From positions 62,001-126,000 of the IMG/VR virus record IMGVR_UViG_3300027759_000046: a stretch of 64,000 bases of DNA. The stretch is one strand, 5' to 3'. The notes under the pieces are model-generated. The model made no database searches. It saw nothing but the letters and a program-made list of their open reading frames with translations, and was not told the origin of the DNA. The position numbers and the translations under genes were made by a program. Every line of letters starts with the position of its first letter. The stretch's first letter is position 1. Source of the stretch: a virus. Below are positions 18,251 to 26,769 of the stretch, in pieces.

Positions 18251-18694
18251 ATGAAAAAGTTAATCCTAATCGCTCTAAGTTTAATAAGTTTAAGCGCAGG
18301 CGCACAAAATCTTAAAAAGTTTTACCGTGTTGAATTAGATACAATTCAGCATATTAACTGGAATGCAGATTTAACCCTTAGTCAAGCCCTATCTTCAGGT
18401 TCAGTAAAGTATCCGTATTACTGGGCAGATCATATTGTTTGGGAATACGATTTAAGTAACATGACTGCTACTTGGATCAGTGGATCAACTCGAAAAGTCT
18501 ATAAGATTCGTCGAGTTTCAAATCTAAACGGAGTATTACGATTTGAGGTTGGAAATGAGGCTGAAACTGGTTGGATTGATAGCATTAAGGCTACTAGCAG
18601 CGGTCTCTTCTTATTAACTAGCGAAAACGTTGATTTAGTAAATGGACAAAAAGACGGATCTTTTACTCGAAATGCAAAAATGACAAGTCATTAA
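18251..18694 (+). CDS. Small secreted protein
   Basis: The 147-residue protein has a signal peptide (MKKLILIALSLISLSAGAQ) whose end is typical of Bacteroidota. The mature part is beta-rich with several Trp. Its upstream region has TTTTGTAGTATATTATAAC about 20-40 bases before the ATG, a possible promoter of a non-late type. With its convergent neighbour it repeats the arrangement of the previous secreted/tagged pair. Confidence 0.7.
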   Translation: MKKLILIALSLISLSAGAQNLKKFYRVELDTIQHINWNADLTLSQALSSGSVKYPYYWADHIVWEYDLSNMTATWISGSTRKVYKIRRVSNLNGVLRFEVGNEAETGWIDSIKATSSGLFLLTSENVDLVNGQKDGSFTRNAKMTSH

Positions 18695-18713
18695 TTTAAA
18701 CTTCACTATAATA

Positions 18714-18741
18714 AAAAAGGAGGACATTAGTCCTCCTTTTT
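18714..18741. terminator. Bidirectional terminator
   Basis: AAAAAGGAGGAC and GTCCTCCTTTTT form a perfect 12-base stem between convergent genes. Confidence 0.9.
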
Positions 18742-18762
18742 CTTTTTATAAAGTATTTACAG

Positions 18763-19377
18763 CTATCCCTGAGCAGGTGGAGTAACTGGAGGTGTAGTAG
18801 AAACCCAAGGCATACCTGCCTTAACGCACTGTTCTCTCCAAATCTTTGGCCAATTAGTATCCCATTCAGCTACCCATTTCTTACCGCTTTGGCGATCAGA
18901 CGAATCTAGCATGCTGTACATGTTTTTAACAATCGTAACATCTACGTTATCCGATCCGCCAGTTGCTAACGCATTCATTTGAGCAAGTTTCATTGGACTC
19001 TTTAATCCACGTAGGGCATGTATCTCCAATGCAGCAGTTACTGAATCTACGATACTCCCGCCAAACGTTTTTTTAGTAGGATTGTTCGGATCTCTCGTAA
19101 GAGATATTGATCCTTGACTAGGCATAATCTTTTTAAGAGCAACTCGATTTGAGTTCTCATCGTTACTGGAGCCAGCGTCAGTAATTGAACCATCAGTTGC
19201 ATTCCAATATTGATATTTTGAATGAGCTAAATCGTCAGCGAATGGATATTGGTAAGCAACTCCATTTGATTTTAGAGTATAGCCTTCAGGCTTTGCACCT
19301 GGACCAGAAGTTCCAGCCACCGGAGCCGCTTGTGCATCCTCATTGAGCCATTGTGTGTATCTTTTAATAATTGCCAT
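18763..19377 (-). CDS. Late protein with capsid-targeting-like N terminus (WLNE type)
   Basis: The 204-residue protein starts MAIIKRYTQWLNEDAQ and has a Pro/Ala/Gly linker, then GVAYQYPF and DENSNRVALKK blocks that parallel the paralogue at 17519-18157. A KKTFGGS segment recalls KKAFGGN in the protein at 16508-16954. The C terminus is Pro/Thr-rich. A late promoter lies 22 bases upstream. Confidence 0.65.
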   Translation of the reverse strand: MAIIKRYTQWLNEDAQAAPVAGTSGPGAKPEGYTLKSNGVAYQYPFADDLAHSKYQYWNATDGSITDAGSSNDENSNRVALKKIMPSQGSISLTRDPNNPTKKTFGGSIVDSVTAALEIHALRGLKSPMKLAQMNALATGGSDNVDVTIVKNMYSMLDSSDRQSGKKWVAEWDTNWPKIWREQCVKAGMPWVSTTPPVTPPAQG

Positions 19378-19398
19378 TTAGATTTATTTTTTGTAGAG

Positions 19399-19407
19399 TT
19401 ATTTATT
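19399..19407 (-). promoter_or_regulatory. Late promoter
   Basis: The minus strand reads AATAAATAAC 22 bases before the ATG at 19377. Confidence 0.65.
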
Positions 19408-19746
19408 CTAGTACTGAACTGATTTACGTTCCTGAAGTCGATTCCAGCGATTGAACCGGTTAACTGCAAATCCTGAAAACCAACCCTTATGAGATCTTGA
19501 CTCAGTTGTACGATTAACTCTCTCAATATTATCCATGTACAGCCCAGGCACAGTTCGGATCATCTCGCCGTGAACATTAACTGGCTCATCCAATTCTACT
19601 TCAATTCTGAAAACATCAGGTTCATACGAGTTATGGTAGACTTCACTGACCGTTGCCGATGCTCCGTCTATTTCTTGGAATAATGCATTCTGCATCTCTT
19701 CTGCTTCCGCTCTGACAATAACCTTGTCTCCGATTTTGAATTTCAT
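19408..19746 (-). CDS. Hypothetical protein, SH3/KOW-like
   Basis: The 112 residues begin FKIGDKVIVRAEAEEMQ and run into VFRIEVELDEPV, a strand pattern like small SH3-type barrels. The C terminus is basic and aromatic. It overlaps the preceding gene by 4 bases (ATGA), so the two are coupled. Function unknown. Confidence 0.6.
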   Translation of the reverse strand: MKFKIGDKVIVRAEAEEMQNALFQEIDGASATVSEVYHNSYEPDVFRIEVELDEPVNVHGEMIRTVPGLYMDNIERVNRTTESRSHKGWFSGFAVNRFNRWNRLQERKSVQY

Positions 19747-20009
19747 ACTGGTAGTTTTATGATTTTTAGGGTTAACTCGCCTGACCCCTTAATTAGTCGG
19801 TGCCATTCATGTCTATTAATATTTATTGCGTGATCGAGTGAAAAAGGCAAGCGGTCCTCTAATTGAATTTGCCAATCAGTTTTTTCAACTGATTCGACTA
19901 TTCTGGACTCATCGTCTCGGTGCCACATGAGCTCAATTGGGTCAATGTCTGCACCAAATTTGCGAGTTACAATATTACCGTTAATTTCAAGATCAGTATA
20001 AGGTTTCAT
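19743..20009 (-). CDS. Hypothetical protein
   Basis: The 88-residue protein (MKPYTDLEINGNIVTRKFGA...) is predicted mostly strands with His/Trp pairs. It is joined to both neighbours by overlapping stop and start codons. Family not recognised. Confidence 0.55.
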   Translation of the reverse strand: MKPYTDLEINGNIVTRKFGADIDPIELMWHRDDESRIVESVEKTDWQIQLEDRLPFSLDHAININRHEWHRLIKGSGELTLKIIKLPV

Positions 20010-20557
20010 TACCAGAATCCAGGATAAGTTTTACCACCCCATAGATGCGCGTATCGGTTGATACGGCAGGCCCAGTAACCTGCTTTTGTTTTATCTTTCT
20101 TAAGATGACATTGATGGCGAGCGGCAAAGGATGCGCGGGCTTTAGGATTGCTAACCTTTGCAGTTAGGCCTCCATGAACATCGCCGAATGAAATCTTTTT
20201 AATATTACCAGTGTGAGGATTCTTTACGAATACGTGATACTTCTTGGCTCCTCCACGTTGAGGATAATTTAATTTTACTGACTTTCCGTGATATTCAGAT
20301 TCGTTAATCTCTTCAATTGGAAAATCTAACGGAACGATTCGACCCTCAAAAACGGCAGTTTTACCAAGATCAGTTTCAATAAAGAGAATCTTATCGACTC
20401 CCGTAAAATTCATTTCGCCCGCATCAAATCGATTACGCGCCTCCACTAATAACTGAATATGCGCATTGCTACCGGGTCTAAAAATAGACTCAGCAACCGA
20501 CATTCCACGATCAAGATGATACTGTAGATTTTCAGAAATTAGAGTAGGGTTTACCAT
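20009..20557 (-). CDS. Conserved virus-type protein with RASFAARHxC...YWACR motif
   Basis: From the ATG at 20557, which overlaps the upstream stop (ATGGTAA), the protein has 182 residues. Its C-terminal part has ISFGDVHGG, KARASFAARHQCH and KTKAGYWACRINRYAHLWG. This Cys/His-containing block is known from many large phages and giant viruses, where it is often annotated as a structural or prohead core protein. A longer frame from 20596 would lie inside the upstream gene and is less likely. Confidence 0.62.
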   Translation of the reverse strand: MVNPTLISENLQYHLDRGMSVAESIFRPGSNAHIQLLVEARNRFDAGEMNFTGVDKILFIETDLGKTAVFEGRIVPLDFPIEEINESEYHGKSVKLNYPQRGGAKKYHVFVKNPHTGNIKKISFGDVHGGLTAKVSNPKARASFAARHQCHLKKDKTKAGYWACRINRYAHLWGGKTYPGFW

Positions 20558-21003
20558 GCTTCGTTCATTGGAGTAATTTGGCCACCACATTCGCAAGTCA
20601 TGTCTTCATTACATTCTTGTGATTCGTAAGTCATATTACACTCATTGCAAGAGTATAAACCTTCAGCCATTTCGTCGATTTCCTCTCCGAATTTTTTAAT
20701 TGGGCCTTCTGCTTCAGCTTCCGGTGCTCCATTTAATTCATTCATAAGAAAATCAGCAACCTCTTCGATATCGTCTTTCGATGTTGCAATATGATCGGCT
20801 GCCCAATCATGGCCGTTGTGAAGTAGTTGATTAACTTGAGTCTCGTCCATTTCCAACATTATATCAATTAGTCTCTTAATTGTTTTAAGATTACCAAAGA
20901 ACATGTAATGATCAACCTCTTCAGAACCAGCTTGCGCCATTTCAGGATTAGTCATTTTAGGATCTTGTTCAAATGCTTCAAACGTTTTTACTAAATTTTT
21001 CAT
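20551..21003 (-). CDS. Capsid-targeting-like protein with C-terminal zinc ribbon
   Basis: The 150 residues open MKNLVKTFEAFEQDP. The middle is acidic and helical. The end has a CNEC...CNEDMTCECGG cysteine set that should bind one zinc. The next gene downstream starts inside its last codons, and it starts at the stop of the long coiled-coil gene. Role unknown. Confidence 0.62.
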   Translation of the reverse strand: MKNLVKTFEAFEQDPKMTNPEMAQAGSEEVDHYMFFGNLKTIKRLIDIMLEMDETQVNQLLHNGHDWAADHIATSKDDIEEVADFLMNELNGAPEAEAEGPIKKFGEEIDEMAEGLYSCNECNMTYESQECNEDMTCECGGQITPMNEAW

Positions 21004-22535
21004 TATTGATTATTATTTTGTTTTAGAAAATCTGAAAACTCAAGAATATGAGTTGCTTTCTTTTTCTTCTTTTTTATTGGGCTGAAATTATCGCCTGAAC
21101 CTAGAGAGGTTGGTGTAGGCGGTGTGATTGGTCCCATTGAACCAATTGAGCCGGGTACCTGTGCCGAAACTCCAGGCGCTCCAGCCTCTTCAAACGCAGC
21201 TTCTTTTTTAACATCGAGTACTGATGGTCCGGGAATGAACATGCGGCTTATTGCATCGCCTTTCATTTCGCCTTCTCGACCCTTCAGCGCTTTACCAACA
21301 ACCATAGCTGTTTTATTTAGGGTCTTAGCGTAAATATTGTGAACCAATGATCCAAAATTGGCAAATGCTTGCCCTGCCGGAGTCATTGGCTTGTTGTCTG
21401 GGCCAAGTAAAAGATCCATTAAAGAAGATAATCCTCTACGGAACTTCATGATCCTAGAATCATCCGCAATCTGCTTGCCAGTCACAGGTAGAGCAACTCG
21501 CTCATATAATTTAAGTTTCTTATTAAAATCAAAATGAATTCCCTTGGTTCTATCAAGTTGAATACTTTTGCTTCTAGCCTTTTCGCGTAATGCTATTTTA
21601 GCTTGAGTTAATAGGTCTTCCAGATACTTGATTGTTTCAGGATGACTTGCTTTACGCAATTTAGTCTGGCCCTTTAGTCCGTTAATCTTAATATCAATAT
21701 TGTTTAGTTCTGTTTCTAATTCTTTCTCTGTCTGAAAATTACCAATATTTAATTCTAAGATTCGACGCAAGATTGTTGCCTCTTCTCTGGTAAAACCTGA
21801 TGATTGGCCTGAAAGTGTTTCAAATCGCTCTTCTCCAATCTCTTCTTTAATCTTATCTTCAGTATATCGTTTAGCTCTCTCAAACTCTACTTTATCTTCC
21901 TCTGGGAAATCTTCAATTATTTCTTCAACTACCGTCCAATCACTTATAATCTCGTCAGCAATCTCTTCCTTTTCTTCAACGGTTTCAGCAGTTTGGATTT
22001 TATCTAAGTTAAGTTGATTTGCTTTACCAGCGCCAGTAATAATCACCAAATAAGAGCTCTCTAACGAGCGTTGAACATCTTCAATTTTTCTTGAAATTTC
22101 TTCAGCAACTTGTTTTACTTGAGCATCTTCTCTGGCTTTGAGTTTGTCGTACATGTCGTCGAGCACGCTAATCCTCTTTGCTATTTGTGCCTGCTGCTTA
22201 GCTAATGACTTAAGTAAATCATTGTGTGCAGTACCGCCCTTTGCAAATTCGTCCTTAATTAATCGGCTGATTCTATCAAGTCTATTTTTGCAGTATTTTA
22301 GGTAATTTTCAACATTGTGTTTGGATTTAATAATATCCTCCTCTTTCCACGCTTCGACCTTAATTGCCTGATCTATTAAGTTATCAAGAAATTCGTCCAT
22401 CTTTTTTAGCGCATCAAGCTGTTCTGTTGTGTACTCAGAAGAGTCCACATCAGGTTCACCAGAGCCGATTTGAATTAAATTGGCCTCTGCGAGTAAATCC
22501 TCTAGGTGTTTAAATCTTTTTACTTTTAGAAACAT
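21003..22535 (-). CDS. Long coiled-coil protein, probable internal head or core protein
   Basis: The 510-residue protein is highly charged and helical over about residues 30-330, with long coiled-coil segments. The N terminus (MFLKVKRFKHLEDLLAEAN) holds LAE-A, a site like those cut by T4 gp21. The C terminus is a K6 run followed by ATHILEFSDFLKQNNNQ, which looks like the same targeting tag placed at the other end. A Gly/Pro-rich stretch precedes it. Family not recognised. Confidence 0.55.
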   Translation of the reverse strand: MFLKVKRFKHLEDLLAEANLIQIGSGEPDVDSSEYTTEQLDALKKMDEFLDNLIDQAIKVEAWKEEDIIKSKHNVENYLKYCKNRLDRISRLIKDEFAKGGTAHNDLLKSLAKQQAQIAKRISVLDDMYDKLKAREDAQVKQVAEEISRKIEDVQRSLESSYLVIITGAGKANQLNLDKIQTAETVEEKEEIADEIISDWTVVEEIIEDFPEEDKVEFERAKRYTEDKIKEEIGEERFETLSGQSSGFTREEATILRRILELNIGNFQTEKELETELNNIDIKINGLKGQTKLRKASHPETIKYLEDLLTQAKIALREKARSKSIQLDRTKGIHFDFNKKLKLYERVALPVTGKQIADDSRIMKFRRGLSSLMDLLLGPDNKPMTPAGQAFANFGSLVHNIYAKTLNKTAMVVGKALKGREGEMKGDAISRMFIPGPSVLDVKKEAAFEEAGAPGVSAQVPGSIGSMGPITPPTPTSLGSGDNFSPIKKKKKKATHILEFSDFLKQNNNQ

Positions 22536-22536
22536 A

Positions 22537-22959
22537 TTACTTTTGTTGCAATAAGTATTGCGTTTTGTTAGTTAAGTCTAAGATTTCATCTGCTAAGTTG
22601 TAAAGCTCTGAATCCTCATCTCGGTCAAACAGGTTTCTAAAGGTTCCGCGTAATGCATCGTTCACCAATTCAAAGAATACTGGCAATGCCATCTCGTAAT
22701 CGTAGATCATTACAGCAGCCTCTCCGAATTTAAGGTTTTGTGAACCGTATTTACCAGCAATTGCCTCAACGATCGTGTCCATTTGATCGATGAACTCTTC
22801 GTAGAACATACCGAAATGGCGATGTTCTGTATCTAGACCAGTTTGCCAGTGAATTATTTTAGCCTGATCAGCAATTTGCATTAGTGAAAGCATGAAATAG
22901 CCGATTGTAGCCTTGTCCTGCATTTCTTGTGGTTCTGTTAAATCTTCCATTCCGAACAT
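22537..22959 (-). CDS. Dps/ferritin-like protein
   Basis: The 140-residue all-helical protein has IIHWQTG (H37), EHRHFGMFYEEFIDQMDTIVEAI (H48, D58, D61, E65) in the order of the Dps ferroxidase ligands, and a shape of four helices. Dps proteins bind or oxidise iron and protect DNA. The spacing between the two helices is shorter than in standard Dps, so it may bind without oxidising. It lies between putative head proteins, so packaging in the virion is possible. Confidence 0.6.
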   Translation of the reverse strand: MFGMEDLTEPQEMQDKATIGYFMLSLMQIADQAKIIHWQTGLDTEHRHFGMFYEEFIDQMDTIVEAIAGKYGSQNLKFGEAAVMIYDYEMALPVFFELVNDALRGTFRNLFDRDEDSELYNLADEILDLTNKTQYLLQQK

Positions 22960-23141
22960 TATGATTTATGTAATTTTTGTCGCTTTTCCCAAGATTTAAA
23001 AGGTGTCACCCAGAAATTACGTTCAATATTCTTTTGTAAGTAATCGTATACGTCATTTCCTTCAGGATGCTGCATGACAGCATTCTTTAGAGGTTCTTTG
23101 CCCTTTCTCCAGTTTTCAACGTTTTTATGAGTCTTCTCCAT
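22959..23141 (-). CDS. Hypothetical small basic protein
   Basis: Sixty residues, rich in Lys, Asn and Trp, with no known domain. The promoter core at 23148-23156 ends only 6 bases before the ATG, so its mRNA would be almost leaderless. It overlaps the Dps-like gene by one base. Confidence 0.55.
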   Translation of the reverse strand: MEKTHKNVENWRKGKEPLKNAVMQHPEGNDVYDYLQKNIERNFWVTPFKSWEKRQKLHKS

Positions 23142-23147
23142 ACTAGG

Positions 23148-23156
23148 TTATTTATT
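23148..23156 (-). promoter_or_regulatory. Late promoter, very close to the start codon
   Basis: The minus strand reads AATAAATAAC just after a terminator and 6 bases before the ATG at 23141. Confidence 0.6.
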
Positions 23157-23186
23157 AAACAAAGAAGGGCCGCTTTTGGCGACCCT
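23157..23186 (-). terminator. Terminator after the ligase/NMNAT-like gene
   Basis: AGGGTCGC and GCGGCCCT pair with one mismatch across a short loop, followed on the minus strand by TTCTTTGTTT. Confidence 0.7.
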
Positions 23187-23208
23187 ATTCAGTGTATGTA
23201 TAATTTGA

Positions 23209-26160
23209 TTACTTTGTAAATATGTTGAATATATTATGATTCTGTGGGTCCTGCCACATTGGTCCACTGCGGCATTCAAGATGCTTTTTAAATTCTTTAA
23301 AGCCTGCATCGACTTTACAATAGACAATCTCAGATGAGTTTACGACTGCTAGTACTGAAAACTCATCAACTTTAGCGTAATATAAAATATGATGCCATCC
23401 TAAAAAGTTTATGAATTCCTGTTCGTTTCGGCTATTCTCAAAAAAGTCTTTAATTCCAGCAAGCAAGTCATCTTCATGGCCGCAACCCGTTTCCCAAATT
23501 CCTCCAGAAAAAATAGAGGCAAACCATCTCTCAAAGTCTTCAATAACTTGAGGTTCATTTGAAAATTCCTCTGAGATAAGATCAAAAAGAGGTAACCATG
23601 TTTGGTTGAGCCATATTCTATTAATTGTGAATAACCTAGCTCTTGGATCATTTTTTAAAATATCTTCACAAAACTCAACAATCTTTAAATTTTCGCCAAC
23701 GATTAACTTAAGTTCTTCAAGCTTTTTAATTATTACTGAGCGACCGTTGACAAAACCTGCTCTTGATGATATTAATCTGCCGCTGTTCCCCTTAACCTCA
23801 ATATTAACCGGGCCTGCAGCAATATCACCTTCGCCTGCTTTCTTTTTACCATCTTTAAACAATATTGAAATTAGCTCGCCCTTTCCCTTTCCTTGAGTAT
23901 TTCCAATTTTATTAGTTATCTGAAACCTTAGAATGGTCTTAAATATTTCGGGATTAACTCCAAAGTCCTGAGCCGTTAATTCTCCAGAAGACGATATGTT
24001 TGAAATATCGTAGCCTTTACCGCCCGCTATTGTTTCGTAGAAACTTTCAAGGTCAGCGGCTGATTCATTTAGAATATCACCACACTCTTGAGCAAAAGAT
24101 TCTGCATCGGTGCTTAAATATCCACGGTTAATCAATTCTTCCGCAATTTTCCCTAATGTGTCAGAAGATTCGTGCATAGACATCTCCTTTTTAAGTTTAG
24201 CTAAGATGCTAGAATATTTATCGGGTGAAGATTTTCTTAGTTTTTTTAAACTATCAAATTCTCTTTCTGACTCGTGATCATCGTCTGTCCGTGGAACTTC
24301 ATTTGCAAAATTTGCCTCAACTGCTTCGTTTAACTTAGGCTGTGCCAATTCGTTAATATCGCGATTCATATTGAAAAATTCTGAGTGAATTGCTTGAGGT
24401 GCAGCTGATTTAAAATTTTGATAATCTTCAGATCTTAACGAGTTCATAATCGAATCTTTAACTCCAGCAATTGGTAATTCAACTAGAGAAACGTCATTTC
24501 TAAAATTAAGATTTCGTGATCTCTTTTTAGCTAATTCCATTTGTAAAGCCAAGTCCTTGATTCGACTCTTTGTTCCAGATATAATAACTGGTTCAAAATC
24601 AGGTTTGATTGCTCTCAATAAGTTCTCAACCTCTCCGTCCTGTACCATTCGGTGGCCGGTGATAAAGCTTGGGTGTTGCGAAGTAACTTTGTCTAAACAG
24701 CCTTTAACGGTTTCTTGTTTAAAAGGTTTAGTCTTATTTACTGAACCGTCATGAATGCATACCATTAAACACGGATAGCCATTCATATCAAACAATTTCT
24801 GTGCAGATTTAAGATGACCTGGGTGAAAGGGTTGAAAATCTGAGATGATTAAGTTAACTCTTTTGGATTTACGTTCGTTATCTGGAACTTCTGCAAAGGT
24901 TTCAAAATAACCAAGATCTCGCTCTTCTCCAACAAATTCGCTGAATGTTGGAAAGTAATTCTCGTAAACAGCATCACCTAATAGGACATTACTAATCTTC
25001 TCAATTTGAGAAACCAGATTAGCTCGCATTGGCTTGGTGAAGAATGTTGAACTAACTCGAACCGTTTTCTTTCTAAACATATTTAAGAAGACTCGATAAA
25101 TCTCCTTGTAGTTAGGATTCGACTCAATAATCTGAGTAACCTTTTTGTCGTGAATAAGGTCGAAATTTACGTTAAAGTCTTCTCTTCTCAGGAATTCTGG
25201 AATTTGAATATCTAAGTCAATGTATTTTTCGCCGAACTCAGAAATGAATTCTAAATAGATGTGATTGACTAGCGAAATATATTTTTGCTCGTATGAATCT
25301 CCTTTAAGTGGAATTTCTCGCAATTCGCTAAGTGAATATCTCTCAATAAAATTCATTAAGTCGATAACAATAATCCAAATATAGTCGTCCGATTTCTTTT
25401 GAACTCGGTCTTGTGCTTTTTGTTTTGCATTCGCCTGAAATACTGGATCTACTAATTTAGCCAAGAAGACTGAATCTTCTGAGTTATTGTTGGGATCGTA
25501 AAAACGAAATACCAAACCTTCAATATCTTTGTCTAGAGTATCCCTTAGGAACGTTGTTCCAAGCTCAGGATTTAGAACTGACACAATATACTTCGTGAAT
25601 GATGTTGTCTTAAATTTATCAACCAATTCTTCGAAAGGCGTGTAGATGAATTCATGCATTTTCTCTTTTTGATCTGGAGAAAGCTTGCCTTGAAATACGA
25701 TCGGTGGACGTTCAATATTTAAAATATCAGCCCATTTGTCAAGAGTATCTTTATCTTGAATAGTCTCCGACATCTCGCCCTTTTCATCAAGGATATGAAT
25801 GTAGCTTAAGATTAAGCCATTTTTAGGAAGTCTATCGTATGCAATAGTTTGTGCTTTTGGGCTAGTAAACCACTCCATTCCGAAATGGTAGTTATCTGGT
25901 ACTTTGCTTACGGTATCAGGCCCAAGGCTCTCAAAGTGTCTAATAGCCGGCTCAAAGTAACGGCTGAGTACTCTATCGATGTACGTAATCTCTGCGTTCC
26001 TCTTAAAGAAGCGGAACTTACCCGTGCTAGGGTCTTTTTGGGCGCCAAAGAAGGCCCCATCCATTTTCTCATTTACAATTACTGTTTTGTTTAAAAGGCC
26101 TTCTAAGAATTCCTTTCCGCGTTTATCATAAACGTCTCTTAAGTGTGATAGTCCTGGCAT
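23209..26160 (-). CDS. Three-domain protein: RNA/DNA ligase-like, NMNAT-like and PD-(D/E)XK-like
   Basis: In this 983-residue protein, residues 1-240 match the covalent nucleotidyltransferase fold of RNA ligases: EKMDG with K32 as adenylated lysine (motif I), HFGMEWF (motif III), EGLVFRF (motif IV, E214) and FLAKLVD (motif V). Residues 435-580 form an HxGH nucleotidylyltransferase: SDFQPFHPGH (446-449) and IISGTKSR, as in NMNAT/cytidylyltransferases. Residues 750-800 have GEGDI...NIEVKGNSGR, the D-ExK order of a PD-(D/E)XK nuclease (D779, E788, K790). The last 180 residues are unassigned. Genes upstream encode a kinase and a HAD phosphatase, so repair of cut RNA/DNA or NAD-linked chemistry is plausible. 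Confidence 0.75.
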   Translation of the reverse strand: MPGLSHLRDVYDKRGKEFLEGLLNKTVIVNEKMDGAFFGAQKDPSTGKFRFFKRNAEITYIDRVLSRYFEPAIRHFESLGPDTVSKVPDNYHFGMEWFTSPKAQTIAYDRLPKNGLILSYIHILDEKGEMSETIQDKDTLDKWADILNIERPPIVFQGKLSPDQKEKMHEFIYTPFEELVDKFKTTSFTKYIVSVLNPELGTTFLRDTLDKDIEGLVFRFYDPNNNSEDSVFLAKLVDPVFQANAKQKAQDRVQKKSDDYIWIIVIDLMNFIERYSLSELREIPLKGDSYEQKYISLVNHIYLEFISEFGEKYIDLDIQIPEFLRREDFNVNFDLIHDKKVTQIIESNPNYKEIYRVFLNMFRKKTVRVSSTFFTKPMRANLVSQIEKISNVLLGDAVYENYFPTFSEFVGEERDLGYFETFAEVPDNERKSKRVNLIISDFQPFHPGHLKSAQKLFDMNGYPCLMVCIHDGSVNKTKPFKQETVKGCLDKVTSQHPSFITGHRMVQDGEVENLLRAIKPDFEPVIISGTKSRIKDLALQMELAKKRSRNLNFRNDVSLVELPIAGVKDSIMNSLRSEDYQNFKSAAPQAIHSEFFNMNRDINELAQPKLNEAVEANFANEVPRTDDDHESEREFDSLKKLRKSSPDKYSSILAKLKKEMSMHESSDTLGKIAEELINRGYLSTDAESFAQECGDILNESAADLESFYETIAGGKGYDISNISSSGELTAQDFGVNPEIFKTILRFQITNKIGNTQGKGKGELISILFKDGKKKAGEGDIAAGPVNIEVKGNSGRLISSRAGFVNGRSVIIKKLEELKLIVGENLKIVEFCEDILKNDPRARLFTINRIWLNQTWLPLFDLISEEFSNEPQVIEDFERWFASIFSGGIWETGCGHEDDLLAGIKDFFENSRNEQEFINFLGWHHILYYAKVDEFSVLAVVNSSEIVYCKVDAGFKEFKKHLECRSGPMWQDPQNHNIFNIFTK

Positions 26161-26165
26161 AGTAT

Positions 26166-26744
26166 TTAGTCTAATGAACCGTAATCGCCTCTACTCATTG
26201 CTGCTGCAAATTCTCTGTCGGAGTGTGAATCCTTAGTGATATTGAAGCGAACGGCATCGGCTGCGAGTTCTTGATTTTGTTTTAAAAATTGAATAAGTGC
26301 AAGTGTATCGATATCTTGGTATTCGCCAGATCCTCCAAATTCTACAAGTTGTTTCTCTAATCCTCTTACTTCTGGAATTTCAAAAAGCCAAATTCTGAAA
26401 GTGACGATTTCTCCATGAGACGCTGATCTTTCTGACATCTCGGTTAGATGGTTTACTATTTGCTCGAGTGCATCAGCTTGGTCAAGAGGTCTTTCCCAAA
26501 CTTTCCATTCTTTACCTTCACGATTTATATTTACTGAAGTAGACGTGCCTGACCCAGTCGGTACTGAAATTGACATTAGATTTGGGCATAATTCCATTAT
26601 CTCAGCTAGATCACCTGCAAAATGTTCAATCGTTTCGCCACGTAATCCGTGATCAGTTGCCAGGCCCTTGTTCTTTAGCCAGTTCAGGCGCTCTCGTCTA
26701 GCGGATTCAGATATGAAATCGGTAAAGCCTTTAAGATTTTTCAT
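26166..26744 (-). CDS. Late protein with strong T4-like capsid-targeting N terminus
   Basis: The 192-residue protein starts MKNLKGFTDFISESARRERL; ISE matches the gp21 site type. Residues 19-29 are RLNWLKNKGLA, related to the RLKxLGLA motif. The rest is acidic alpha/beta, without a known domain. It is placed between the kinase and ligase-like genes but has its own late promoter at 26761-26769. Confidence 0.68.
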   Translation of the reverse strand: MKNLKGFTDFISESARRERLNWLKNKGLATDHGLRGETIEHFAGDLAEIMELCPNLMSISVPTGSGTSTSVNINREGKEWKVWERPLDQADALEQIVNHLTEMSERSASHGEIVTFRIWLFEIPEVRGLEKQLVEFGGSGEYQDIDTLALIQFLKQNQELAADAVRFNITKDSHSDREFAAAMSRGDYGSLD

Positions 26745-26760
26745 GCAAGATACTTTCTTG

Positions 26761-26769
26761 TTATTTATT
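26761..26769 (-). promoter_or_regulatory. Late promoter overlapping the upstream stop codon
   Basis: AATAAATAAC on the minus strand includes the last codons (AAT AAA TAA) of the kinase gene and lies 17 bases before the ATG at 26744. Confidence 0.65.
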
